The notes under the pieces are model-generated. The model did not search any database and was not told the origin of the DNA. It saw only the letters and a program-made list of their open reading frames with translations. Of a stretch of 64,000 nt of DNA, positions 45,191 through 56,339 are shown in pieces. Positions within the stretch are counted from its first letter, which is position 1, and every line of letters starts with the position of its first letter. Made by a program: the position numbers and the translations under genes. This stretch comes from Nilaparvata lugens (taxonomy: Eukaryota; Arthropoda; Insecta; Hemiptera; Delphacidae): assembly GCF_014356525.2 (NCBI RefSeq), contig NC_052507.1, positions 57,134,621 to 57,198,620 of the forward strand. Reading direction: 5' to 3'.

Positions 45191-45691
45191 AACACTGAAG
45201 CTGCTGCAACAGTTGTGGGGATGTGCGTAAACTTGTGAAATTGAAAATCAAATTGGAGAAAATTTGATGCTCTATAAGCTCATGGACAGCATGGATTTTT
45301 CCCATTGATATTCAAAAAGTTATAAGAGCAGAAATAACAAAAAATTGAGGAAAAATTTGCTTTTTCAAAAATGTTACATCTTTTAGAGCAGATATCTCAA
45401 AAAGTGAAAGAGATATAGAAAAAGTTGTTGAATCAATATTTGTGAAGTGGTAAACCTTTGCCCCACTGGTTGGGTGACATTATGTAAAGTTGTGCTCCTT
45501 GGAGGGTTATCTCTTATGATAGAACCCCATGTTATGAAGCTATAATTGTGTAAGGTGGTAAATTTCAAATCCTTTACAGATGATATGATGTTCTTGATAT
45601 TTATAAGAGCAGTCGCTAAATTCCCTCTTTTGCGAATAAATTCACAAAAAATTAAGGCCGTCCGGCTCGCAAAATTACTGGGTTCAAACCT

Positions 45692-45765
45692 CAGCTCTAG
45701 CTCAGTGGTAGATACATGAATTTTACAAATACAAGTAATCACCATAAGGTTCAATGACCGGTGAT
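45692..45765 (+). ncRNA. tRNA-like head, possible SINE relic
   Basis: CTAGCTCAGTGGTAGATA (about 45697) matches a tRNA A box, and GGTTCAATGACC (about 45753) is close to a B box, about 40 bp downstream. A B-box-like GGGTTCAAACC also lies just upstream at 45688. No acceptor stem or CCA-side pairing is evident, so this is not a functional tRNA. Confidence 0.3.
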
Positions 45766-45769
45766 TAAT

Positions 45770-47869
45770 AATTCTTACCGCTGCTTCTATGAAGTTCTTG
45801 AAGAATACCAGTGAGGAAATTAAAAGAACATTTGATGACTGATTAACAGTAACCATGTACCACTAGAGAATGATAAGGACAAACTATAGTTGTTTCTAGT
45901 TGATTCTTAAAACGCTCGTCATGAACACAGGTATTCACCAATTTATCCTTCCAAAATTCCTTAGAACTTACAATGCCAGTTCTTGAAGCTCTCTGGATCC
46001 TTATATGATATAACTGGAACCTTATTAATATAATTTTTCAATATACTTGTTCTGGCAGACTAAAATGATTATCATCAAAGGACGATAAATACTGAGTGCT
46101 CTTTATAAGATCAATACTAATTGATTCAATAATTTCATGTGCTGCTGAATATTTATTGGTACTAAAACAGTTCAAACTGTATATCACGAGATGAGTTAGG
46201 ATATAATAAAAAATTCTATGATTTTGTATGCTGACATAAAACACAAAATATATTCCCATAAAAAAGTGTATATAAAATATTCGATATATCTATAATTTTT
46301 CTTAAATAAATTCTTTCTAAAATCTGAACAATTATCACAGGTTTCGCTAGTATTCACAATAGTGAGCTTTAAAAATTTATAGATATATTATATTTAGCAC
46401 TGATGCTTGGACCTCCAGTCAATTCAAAATTCTACAAATATAAACCTGTTTGGTCTATAGGTTTGATATGATATACTATGTTCAATTTGCAAAAATAATA
46501 ATTAACAAATTAATATCAAACATGAGATCTCAGGGATTTATATGAATTCGGGCCATGCATGGAAGTAAGCTTCCTACATACATCAAATAAATTTATAAAA
46601 CATTCTTATGAACTATGTGATAGTACTCAACACGTGGTGACTTTTTATTTAATTTAAGTCAATTTGAATAGCGCTTTTGATTAATTTCCCCACTATACGT
46701 AGAAAACCTAAAACGAGCTCGTTTGACTTATCACACACATAAATGAAGTTCTTGACGGTCTCGTGGATTGAATTAATTATTTCCAATAATTAATTAGGCA
46801 GGCTCCTTTCGTCTCTGCTGGGCTAGCGTGTGTTCCAGATTCTTATAGATTTCTTTCCAAATTAAAGATATATTTATAGGGAATAATTACAATTACGAAC
46901 TCTTCAACAACACTGAGTTCACAGATAATTTAACATTTAATACAAATATTTCACATTTAAAAAAGGGTTTGGCTTGGTGATTTAAAAATTTTAAAAGGAA
47001 GAAAGAACCCTAAACTCCATGTGCATCCTCTCAGGTCAAGATCTTAAGCCAGAAGAAGGGGGTTTTCAGAAAATTTTGTCTCTTCCTAGAATAATTTTGT
47101 AAGCTACTCTCTGATTGGCCTTCAATTTAATAAACTCAATACAATTGGTCGCCTCAGAATCAGGGCTTCCTCAACTTTATAATAGAAAAAATCTAAATAA
47201 AAAGTTTTTATATAAATACATGTAGTGTTTATCTTGAATTAATTTCATAAATAAATCGTAACATACGATTTTAATAGATAATACATTTAGTTTTTTATAT
47301 GAGTTTTGTATACTCTTGGTTTTTCGTGCTTTTTAGATTATAATAAATATTTATACAGAAATAATAGTTGTTCGTATTTCTACACATCAACCTTCCTTAC
47401 TATATATAATATATCCTTTGTGAGTAAATTTTATATAATTCAACCTGTTATACTGGTTGATTGAGTGATCAGCTGATTCGCTCAGCATTGATTCTAATAA
47501 TTATCGATTTATTCAAGATCGACTAATTCTTTTCAAAAATGTAAACAAATAATTCTAACCTCAATGTTCATGCAAACTTTTATTTTTTTATAATCCGCCA
47601 ATAATAAGTAAGCCGCTTTATAATTTTTTAATCTTACCAATGGGTTCTCATAGTTATAGAATCACAATTATACATGTTTTCTTATCGTTTTTGATAATAC
47701 TATTACTCCTAATCGCTAATAATATTCGATTTAAGTTGATTGATCCTTTGACTAGGTCTAACCTTCTTTCCATTTTATAATTCTATTAAAATTCATTGGT
47801 TCATTTTAAAATATTTGATGGTACTAAAGTACCACGTGACATATTATAGGAAATTATGTAAGCTTTAAT
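45770..47869. other. AT-rich sequence with no gene seen
   Basis: No open frame with recognisable content and no clear repeat ends. The stretch 46600-47160 is less AT-rich (GGCTCCTTTCGTCTCTGCTGG) but unassigned. Confidence 0.5.
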
Positions 47870-48500
47870 TTCTTATTGGATAGTCATGTATGTAAAATGC
47901 ATAGTTCTCGAGTTATATGCGAGAAGCCAAAAAATGGTACATTTGAACCACCCCCACCCCCTCAGCACAGTGGGTAGGGTTGGGGACTTTTGATATGTCT
48001 CACTACCCTAAACAGATCTTACTTACTTACTTATGCCGGCGCTACAGTCCATGAAGAACCTTCGCCTCCTCCACAATTCGCCTCCAATCGTTTCTTGTCT
48101 GGGCTAACACTCTCCACTGCATCACTCCCATCACACGCAGGTCGTTCTCTACTTCTCTCAGCCAGCTCCTTCTCGGCCTCCCTCTTCTTCTTGCACTGTA
48201 GAAGACCTCTCACATGAGCTTCTGCTGGGCTCTCTCCTGTGGCATCCTCTCTACATGCCCAAGCCAGCTTATTCTTCTTGACTTCACGAATCTGACAATA
48301 TTCTGCCTCTTGAGTAGGATTTCGATCTCTTCATTATATATGATCCTCCAAATCCCTCCTTCATTTCTAGGGCCATATATTCTTCTTATCACCTTACCCT
48401 AAACAGATCTGCGGGGTCAAAAATTGTCTTCCAAACTTTTTCCTCTATAACACATCGTTGACTGGGATAACAATCTTTTAATATAGAATTGAAAGAGGAT
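47870..48500. repeat. Dispersed repeat, copy 2, split by an RTE fragment
   Basis: GATAGTCATGTATGTAAAATG ... CACCCCCTCAGCACAGTGGGTAGG ... GGACTTTTGATATGT matches copy 1 and continues after 48410 with GCGGGGTCAAAAATTGTCTTCC. The RTE piece at 48020-48394 interrupts it. Confidence 0.7.
48020..48394 (-). mobile_element. RTE-like LINE 3' end, 5'-truncated, 16-bp duplication
   Basis: TACCCTAAACAGATCT occurs at 48004-48019 and 48395-48410, a perfect target duplication. On the - strand the insert encodes the C terminus of an endonuclease/reverse transcriptase: RRIYGPRNEGGIWRIIYNEE, RISWLGHVERM, then in another frame RGRPRRSWLREVENDLR and DWRRIVEEAKVLHGL before a stop. It ends in a (TAAG)n tail at 48020-48033, as RTE-type elements do. 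Only about 375 bp were inserted, a typical 5' truncation. Confidence 0.85.
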
Positions 48501-49539
48501 TATACAGAACGTCCCACCAAGGTTGTAACAGCCGTTGACCACAGATTCTTCACAACATTTCTGACAAAAAATATTTTGTAAACTTTTTTCCTATCGACCT
48601 TAGTTTTCGAGAAATATCGATTTTTCGATATTTTCAGAATAAGCCTACTTCCGGTCATAATATACTCAATAACTCAAAAACTACTAGTAAAATTTCAATT
48701 TCAAGGGTATTGTTGGAAAGAAAAAACATTTTAAACAAGACTTATGTGATTTCATCTGTTGTTAGATATATAGTAGTTTTTTATTAGGGCTTAAACTTGA
48801 AAAAATGCTATTCTTCAAATTAAAAGTCAAATTTCAAACCGATTTTTCTCCGGGTGATTATAGTGGTCTCAATGTTTCGAAAACTCTCCATTCCATAAGC
48901 TTTCGAATGAGTATAGATTTGAAAAGGTACTTCCCATGATAAAGTGTTCAAAACTGCTAATATCTGGAATGAACACCTTCAAAATGAAGAAATTCACAAA
49001 CATCATGCATCGAGTGGTGATCTTAAAGGGGTGAAATCACCTGATCTATCTCTGACAATATTCTCAAGTTTTAATCAACATTTCAACATTCTACAATAAA
49101 TTATATGACTTTTCCAATAACTTGCATTATTCCTTGTACCATGAATCCTGAATAAAATAACAAGAAGTGTATATGTTTCAGCCTATTTTCAGTATAGTTT
49201 TCAGTTTGCTTTCCAGTTAACTGGCATGATATGTATCAACTCTGTCTAGTAGAGAACTGTTCACGTTCATTATCATGAAATTTACCTTGATTGAGTACTT
49301 GAACATGTTATTGGTGTATGGAGAGTGTGAATGCAATTCAAGAGAGGCATAGCGTGTATACAGGAGACGTTTTCCTGACCCGAAACACCAATCTCATAAT
49401 ACGTTTTCAAGATTGATAGATGTCAAGATGGTAAGGGTCTAGGATCAGTTTCAAGGTACGAGAGGCCCGTCTCAATTTCTGAAGCTTTTGAGAATCTCAT
49501 TCCAAAGTATTTCGAGCTGAATCCTCGATCCAGCAGCCT
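48501..49539. other. Unassigned sequence, probably old repeats
   Basis: Nothing codes. The text (for example TTTTCGAGAAATATCGATTTTTCGATATTTTC near 48608) has the look of a decayed dispersed repeat but no copy in this window defines it. Confidence 0.45.
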
Positions 49540-50241
49540 GCAATATTTTTGTTGTGTGGTGATTTGTGATATCTCCAACAATTCTCGAGATATGAGCTCA
49601 AAGTGTAAAATTGTTGATATAACAGCTTTTAATCCTTTTTTTTATGTTTCAGGGCCTACAACTCTCCAACAAAATGTATCATAAAAATGAATGCTCACCG
49701 TAGATTTGTAGAGCTCTGTGTTTTCTCTAATTTTATGTATTATTCCACTATTTATTGTTCACTTCCTATTGTTATTCGTGGGGGGGGGGTGAAATTTTTA
49801 TTTTGTGACAATTGTTCACTTGACAATGAATTTTGAGTCTGGAACATCTGGTACACAATTTTTGACTTTGTAGCTTAATAAAAACTAGTTAGGAGGTAAA
49901 CATAGCCAAAATACGCATCTTCAGCCCGTCTATAGAAAGCGTGGAACTGCTAAGTTGACACTTGTTGCAGAGTTGAAAATTTCACCCCCCACATTGAATC
50001 CGCTATAACAATAGGAGGTAAACATCAAGTAGTGAAATGATACATCAAATTAAAGAGAAAACGAAGCTCTACAAATCTACTGTGAGCATTCATTTTTATG
50101 ATGCATTGTTGAAGAGTTGTAGGCCCTGAGAAATCAAATAATAGGATTAAAAGCTGTTATTCTAACAATTTTACACATCTGAGAGCTTATATCTCGAAAA
50201 CTGTTGCAGATATCACAAATCACCACAGAACAAATATTGTA
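49540..50241. repeat. Long imperfect inverted repeat, ~265-bp arms
   Basis: The left arm (about 49540-49803) and right arm (about 49974-50241) are reverse complements over most of their length, including GTGGTGATTTGTGATATC, ACAGCTTTTAATCC, AGGGCCTACAACTCT and CATAAAAATGAATGCTCAC. Arms differ by scattered substitutions and small indels; the loop is about 170 bp. A transcript would fold into a long hairpin. Confidence 0.85.
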
Positions 50242-50381
50242 GAGAATCTATCAAGCCTCTGAATAGTTAGTCATGTCGGTTGAACGCATTTTTTTTAATA
50301 TATGATCGTGTAAGCAAAAACTTGAAAAATGCAACTTTTAAACCACCCTCATCCCTTCAGCACAAGGCACAAGCCTTCAGT
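50222..50381. repeat. Dispersed repeat, copy 3
   Basis: Begins in the end of the inverted repeat (TTGTAGAGAATCTATCAAGC) and runs through GTCATGTCGGTTGAACGCAT and ACCACCCTCATCCCTTCAGCACAAGG. It is truncated after about 50380, where a LINE fragment starts. Confidence 0.7.
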
Positions 50382-50617
50382 ATTGCACCAACAACCTCCC
50401 CATCATTGACAGTATCTTGTTTTAAAAATACATGATCTATACAATTACGTAATTTTGTGGGTTTATTCATGTGGATTTATACCCATTTAAATGCATAACA
50501 CTCAGATATTCATTTGTGAGATTGGTATTATCTAAAATATTCAAGCTCATATCACCAATTATTACAACATTATGTTGATTTTTTAGAGATTTCAAATGAT
50601 TATCCAGATTAATCAAA
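50382..50617 (-). pseudogene. LINE endonuclease fragment
   Basis: On the - strand from 50617 the frame reads LDNHLKSLKNQHNVVIIGDM, then NEYLSVMHLNGYKS before a stop, and after a shift CIDHVFLKQDTVNDGE. This is the second half of an APE-type endonuclease of a non-LTR element (GDMN-like catalytic block, then DH). Nothing before or after it belongs to the same gene, so it is a fragment. The neighbouring deleted LINE begins exactly at its upstream edge and probably inserted into it. Confidence 0.65.
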
Positions 50618-51063
50618 TCAAATCAAACTCTTCATTTGCCATAATACAATACAATTTGTAAAAAAAATTGAAAACTTATTTTAAACATAAACATGGAATA
50701 AATAATAATTATTCTTCTCAAAATTAGCTTAGAGGCGTTGCCAGCAAAACCAGAGGTTTGTGTGCTGCAACGAGTATCAATCTTAGAAATCTTAACTTAC
50801 AAAATTAATAAAACATTTAATCAATATATCAATATTGAAAAAAAAAGAATGATAAACAAAAGGAGTGCTCTATTAAAGAGATGGCAATAGGAAAAAACAC
50901 CTAAATCAAAACTAAAAATCTATATGGAGGTGACAAAAGATAAGGAGATCAATTATGAAAGAGGTGAGATACATTAACAGATTTTATCCATTCAACTATA
51001 TTTCTAATGGATGACTTATTAATATGTTTCACTAGAAAGTGTTGAGGTACTAATTTAATTAGT

Positions 51064-51399
51064 TTATTGCTGATGACCATCACTTTTTGAGAATTTAGAT
51101 GCAGCATTAAGCCTAACATTATTATAGCCTGGTAAATCGAAATCAAATTCAGAATCGTCACAAATCCAAGTTTCAGTTGAAACGATTAAGTCAAATGTTA
51201 TTTGGCTATAACTTAGATAATAAACGAATTGATCAAAATGTTTCCTAATACTTCCAATGTTCATATGAATTTTATTTATACAGTTATTACTATCTTGCAG
51301 AGAAAAAGTAAAAAGATAATTAAATTCAAGTGTTTCATAAATTAATGTCCACAGACAAATCATGATTCTGATTCGGTATAGTAAATCAATAACCAACAT
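51064..51399 (-). pseudogene. LINE ORF2 start, truncated endonuclease
   Basis: The frame reads NKIHMNIGSIRKHFDQFVYY and FDLIVSTETWICDDSEFDF, the first part of an APE endonuclease with its Asn and Glu residues. It stops after NAASKFSKSD, where the sequence jumps to the ORF2 C terminus (KLIKLVPQHFLVKHINKSS, stop near 50949). The missing segment includes the rest of the endonuclease and the reverse transcriptase. This fragment follows ORF1 at 51433 by a short spacer, which supports a single element. Confidence 0.7.
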
Positions 51400-51432
51400 T
51401 AACCAGATGAAAAATCAATGTTTGCTATCTAT

Positions 51433-52260
51433 CTAGATGGTTTCAAGGTACATTACACTTCTTACCGTTATCGGCTTCATCCCTTCTTTCTTCTTCACGA
51501 AAAAATTCCCGTCTCCAACCCAAACGAAGTGATAGCCTTTCTGAATCGCTAATTTTCGTGTTTCCCTGAACAATTCCATTCTAGAGGGGGGCAGATGCTG
51601 ATAAGCACACACTCGACCATCAGCCAAAGATCGATTCACCATCTTAGTTGAAATACCTGGACCTCCAACATCGCGGCTCGCAGCCTGTTTGAAATGGTTC
51701 AACCAGTCTTTTTTATCTTGTCTGCGGACGAATTTGAAAACAATAGGCTTCATCTGATCCTTTCTCCTTGATGGTAGTCTGTGCGCGGCACTGAGACCCT
51801 TCGAATCAATTGAATTCTTGATAGCAGATGATATTTTATTGAAAACTTCAAACATCGATTCATTATTTGTTTCTGGAACGCCGGTAACAATTACATTCTC
51901 TCTACGAGTATAGCCTTGCATATCGGACAATTCACTTTTCAACTTCAAATTTTCATTTTTCAACGAGTCAACGTCTTTCTTCAAAGATTTAATTTCCTCC
52001 TTGCAACTGAAAAATTCGTTTTTAAACGAATCGCACTCATCAGACATGAATTCTATAGAGACTTTCATAGAATAAAAATCCTCTTTGAAAGTAGGAGACA
52101 GTTCAGCACATATAATTTCTCGCACGACATTATAGAAATAGCCTGTAAATCCAATTGAGAAAGCGATTGTCTGTTATCAGCAGCCGTTGCCCTTGAGCCA
52201 TCCTCGCCGGCAGTAGACAATGACTGCACTGTTGACACAGACGCATTGTTTAGTATTGTT
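51433..52260 (-). pseudogene. LINE ORF1, one frameshift near its start
   Basis: The frame open from 52125 to 51433 has a coiled coil (EIKSLKKDVDSLKNENLKLK), then RRENVIVTGVPETNNES, LSAAHRLPSRRKDQ and KPIVFKFVRRQDKKDW, the ORF1 pattern of CR1/Jockey LINEs. It ends FVWVGDGNFFVKKKEG. A further N-terminal part (VSTVQSLSTAGEDGSRATAA, about 52140-52255) is in another frame, so a frameshift lies near 52130. The coding part to the stop is otherwise uninterrupted. Confidence 0.8.
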
Positions 52261-52429
52261 TAGGAGCATCCGTATCACACTTCAAACACAACATATAGTT
52301 AACCGGTAAACTAAAACATATCGTAACAACAAAAGGAGCACACAAACAATTGATGCTCACTCCACGACGTCTCGAGGCGAACTCCAATAATAACATGAAA
52401 AATCCAATCATCTACATCAATAAACATAT

Positions 52430-52643
52430 GAATCTTTTGAACCTGCGTGTTTCACCGTATAACCTCCGTCCCTCATCTATTACCTTTCAAATTACAGATA
52501 CTGTTTTATCAATTTTTAGAGAACAATTTTTATATCAGTTATCAAAGCTCATCAATGTTATTCCTAACCACTTTATCACTAGTAAATTCAATAGAAAACT
52601 GCTAATTGAAATTCAAACATGGATAATCTCGAACAATGAATAA
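52430..52643 (+). pseudogene. LINE ORF2 C-terminal fragment, + strand
   Basis: The frame reads SPYNLRPSSITFQI and FLYQLSKLINVIPNHFITSK, ending WIISNNE. 'YNLR...' followed by 'LPxx' type helices is the usual end of LINE ORF2, and KLI.V.P.HF resembles the fragment at 50949-51060 on the other strand. It is probably the 3' end of a related LINE copy in opposite orientation. Confidence 0.4.
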
Positions 52644-55600
52644 TGTTGGCAATGTAATTTCCTCATAGCTGTGCCGGGCACTCTCTTTAATTCAGGCCTT
52701 TTCCCAAGTTATAATAGTAAATTTAATACGCAATAGACTAGAGCCATTATTGTAAGTGAGTTAGCGAAATAAATTATTCTCTCTCTCTATTATGAACGGC
52801 CATGACTTCGAGTTTCCCATGATAGATATTTAAAAATTGTGGCTCCGAGTCGTCGAGGAATGTAGATTATGGAATTATCTCTAAAACTTAGCCTTCTTGT
52901 CGCGACATAAAGTGCGATAAGTTGGAAAACAGCAAGCATTGAAATTATAACAAACTACCGATTTTGCAGTTACTATTTGGTCCAAAGGCTCTAGAAGCCA
53001 CGCGACGATTGGTCAAATTGATTCCATTCGCCCAATAGGAGACCTGTTTCTAAATACAGTAGTGGGGATTCCCCAGTCGAGAGACCAGATTACGTTCCGG
53101 AGGACACTTTGCTAGGAGCACTACGAGAGTAAAGATGTAGTCACTATGTTTCCCCCTTTTTGGGCAGGTTTATAAGTTTATTTCAGTAGTTAATGTAGGA
53201 GCTAGTTTTATTTTTTATTAATGTTTAAATTTACTAGTAGTGCCATGTCCTGAAAGGTTTAATTGTGTTTCTTCATCATGTACGAATAATTGTTTCTTCA
53301 AATAACCGCTAAGGTACGTAAAATAAGGTTAAAATATAATTTAGGGAATTTAATTGATTGAAACTTCCATAAGAGTATTGAATTAATCAAGCCTGTTATT
53401 TTTCAAGTTAATAATATTGATTGAGAATAATCCTTTTGATTTTATTAGTGATGGAAGATAATTATAATTTTTTTCTACAGAAGTATAGAAAGTTTTCAGT
53501 TACGTTACATTTGAGTTATTGTTTCTGGAAATATATTATCGTAGAGTATTGCTGAAAGTCAGGAAGATAGCCTTTAAATTGGAATGAAATTTTTAAGATT
53601 ATGTTCATATTGAGTTTATGACATTTTATAATTTATATTTTTCAGACTCTGTTTTCTTATGTCATTAAGGCTTTCGAATGATTTAGTAAATTTTTTATGA
53701 TAGAAATCTTAATAGACGAAGAAGAAAGTTTTTCTTTTCCAGGAAATTAATATTAATGAATGTTCAAATTTTAATACAATTTAAATTATTTTCTATGTGT
53801 CTACTAATTTTATTTAATTAAAGGTAAAAACTATCCACAAGATGAATCTTATAAGGCAAACATTATCTTTCCTTAAAGTGAAATTTTCAATGTTTTTTTC
53901 TTTTATTGTGTTATAAAGTGTCTTGTTTTATTAGGTGATAAATTCATAATTTCAGTTGATACTAGTTTTTGGACTTGTATTTGTAGGTAAATCAAATCAT
54001 AAACTCTGGAATGTTCATTTTTAATTAAGGTTCTGAGCAGTTTTGGGCGAATGCCCGTTATTTACACTTGGATTGCGTCCTATAGTTCATAAATAATAAA
54101 TAAAATAAATGTTGGCTGGCGCACAAGTTTCCAACAATACTAGCCGAGCTACTATATGAAAAATTATATTTGATTTCGCAAACCAAACGAAAAATATCAT
54201 ATAAGTTAGCATCATTTCAATTTGAATTATTTGTGAAGAAAGATCCATTAATTCTGATAAAAAGAATCAGTAGTTTAAAGATAAAAATCTATATAAAATG
54301 AGGATTCAAATAGAATGAGAGAATTTAATTAATTGTAATCAATAGATAACTCCTGTTTTAGCTTTTGATGAATTGTAGGAAGAGTTAGAAATTAATGCTG
54401 TAATACATTTATTTACAGCGGTTCATGTGTGTCCCCAAACCAACTTCTTGTACGACCACCCCTTTGGTTCCGCAACTTTATGTAACACCGCTTCAAGACA
54501 CCCGTTCAGACGACAGGTCTAGGGACGTAAGAGGACGTCGCCGTCAAGCCAAATTCAACCGGTAAAAGCTCACCGCCAAAAACAAGGTTCTGTAACCCCG
54601 ACGATAAAGCAACGTACAGACCAACGAAAGTGCAGTGTAGTGAAACAAAGGTTCATTCGAGAATGTCAATCAAAAGTGGGGATTCAAAATTATTATGAAA
54701 TGGGTTATATGGGTTACTATCGACGAAGCTTGGGTTCAACGGGTTTTTCTTTCTTGAGTAATTTCATGTTGAAATTAATTGGTTATTTTGTGACTGATCT
54801 TGTTTGGTTTTGTGACGTATTGCTATCTAAACGGGGATAGTAATGCGCCCCCGAATCAGATGAAGAATGTCAACAAATTAACATGATATTGTTGTTTCTG
54901 TTGTTCGATTTTAGTTGCCAATGTTATTGAAGCTGTTTGTATTTTTTGTTTAATTATTTCAAATTGTAGTGTTATTCTATAGTATAAACCTATTAAATCA
55001 GGCATGGCAAGATTAATTGAAGTTTTCTTGACTCTAGCCCGTTCACCTGCATGAATTAGGTATGGACTCAGGTATTTTCTAGATGTGTCGGCCTATTTCT
55101 AAATTCTAAATTTTATTCAAAATTATCTTATCTATTATCTTTTAAAAGGCAAAGGCACACATAGCTTAGTATAAAGACTTCTCATGTTTTTAATGTAATT
55201 TTCAACTATTCTTCACTTTCCCGTATGCCTTCACTCTGCTCTTCCTCTCTAACTCTTTCTCTTCCGTATTTCTTAATAATATCCCATTATTATTTTCTTC
55301 TACTGTTAAGCATTATAAACACTCGGCCTCTGCGCTCAGGTTCCTCGAACCTTGCAGGGACTTCTCGTTTTTAATATAGTTATGTATAATCCTATTCGAT
55401 GGCATCTTTATTTTTTCATTTTATATTGTATTTTACTTTTTTCTTTAAAACCATTTTTTTCATTTCTTTGTCTTTGATCGTGGTGGCGGTATTTTCCTAC
55501 TGCCAAAGTGGTGACGGCGGCATTCTCATTTTGCCAAAATAGTTACGGCAGGATTTCCATCATAAGGTATTCTACCTTATTGCTCATGATAAAATCTATT

Positions 55601-56114
55601 ACCTTCATACACAGGTAATTGGTTCAGTGGAATAGCAGTTTCTTCTGACTTCCAAAATAAGTTAATATAACTTGAAACTCGCCACAGTTGTCTGTGAGTG
55701 AACAAATTGTTTATTGAATCAAATAAATCGATGCATGTCAGTGTGAATGTGAAACAATTGTATTTTTATATATAGCAGAATAAATCAAGAAACTATTTAT
55801 TATCTTTAACAAATTACGTCACAACTGACAGAATGGGTTGTGACGTAGCTGACAAAGAGATCGAAAACATTATGTTCACTTGATATTCAAATGTTGAATA
55901 ATAAATGCCTGATCACTCACTACATAATTGAATAGCATCGCTCTCAAAGTGATGATCAGTTTCAAGAAAGCATCAGCCTACTATTAGAGTGCCTGATATT
56001 CTGGAAATTTTATATTGTGAAGTAGGCTACGGTATATTATATTTAGGATATCATTCATCTATATATGCTAGGACATAATATACAGGACATATACTAGGAC
56101 ATATATATCTGGAC
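52644..56114. other. Largely unassigned; possible spliced leader 53.0-54.6 kb
   Basis: No known gene family is seen. AAG|GTACGT at 53311-53319 is a strong donor, and TTATTTACAG|CG near 54418 a good acceptor. After the acceptor, a 46-codon frame (54425-54565, MCVPKPTSCTTTPLVPQ ... RGRRRQAKFNR) could start translation, but nothing supports it beyond this. An AATAAATAAAATAAA run followed by TGTTGGCTGGCGCACAAG near 54095-54130 raises the alternative of an LTR end plus primer site. 55.4-55.6 kb has a short GGCGG/CTGCCAAA direct repeat. Confidence 0.3.
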
Positions 56115-56339
56115 ATGCTAGGTATGTGGAAAAGTCAGGCTACCAAATTGTTTGTGATTTCCATCCTTCTACTGGATTTACCACAAATCAATAGCAGTGG
56201 AAGAAGTGATAAATACAATGAAGAAGATTCTGCGGAGACACCACCACTCCCCAATGATGTAAGGGGAAAGAAAAAAATTCTTGGTATCTTCAGGAAAGGT
56301 AGTAACAAACAAAAAGAACCCTTCGTTATGGAGCGAACT
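56115..56339 (+). CDS. Candidate first exon of a secreted host protein
   Basis: The frame opens at ATG 56115 (or 56124) and encodes a hydrophobic signal-peptide-like stretch, TKLFVISILLLDLPQINSSG, followed by an acidic and basic segment (SDKYNEEDSAETPPLP, then RGKKKILGIFRKGSNKQK). After GAACT the sequence is GTAAGT at 56340, a consensus splice donor; the reading beyond it (to 56378) loses character. I therefore place the exon end at 56339. The combination of signal peptide, soluble charged tail and good donor is what a secreted-protein gene would show. No family is recognised, downstream exons were not found before the hAT at 57579, and no transcript evidence is available. Confidence 0.35.

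Larger units (their letters stand above)
50618..52260 (-). mobile_element. Internally deleted CR1-like LINE
   Basis: On the - strand the order is ORF1 (52260-51433), start of ORF2 (51399-51064), then directly the last codons of ORF2 (about 51060-50949) and a 3' UTR ending TTTGATTTGATTTGATTAATC at 50618-50640. Most of the endonuclease and all reverse transcriptase are missing. Retention of both ends with a lost middle gives a short, ORF1-bearing, non-autonomous LINE. A target duplication was not found. Confidence 0.65.

Noticed and set aside
45383..45856. 157-codon - strand ORF
   Set aside because: No domain; lies in repeat-derived AT-rich sequence and overlaps the tRNA-like segment.
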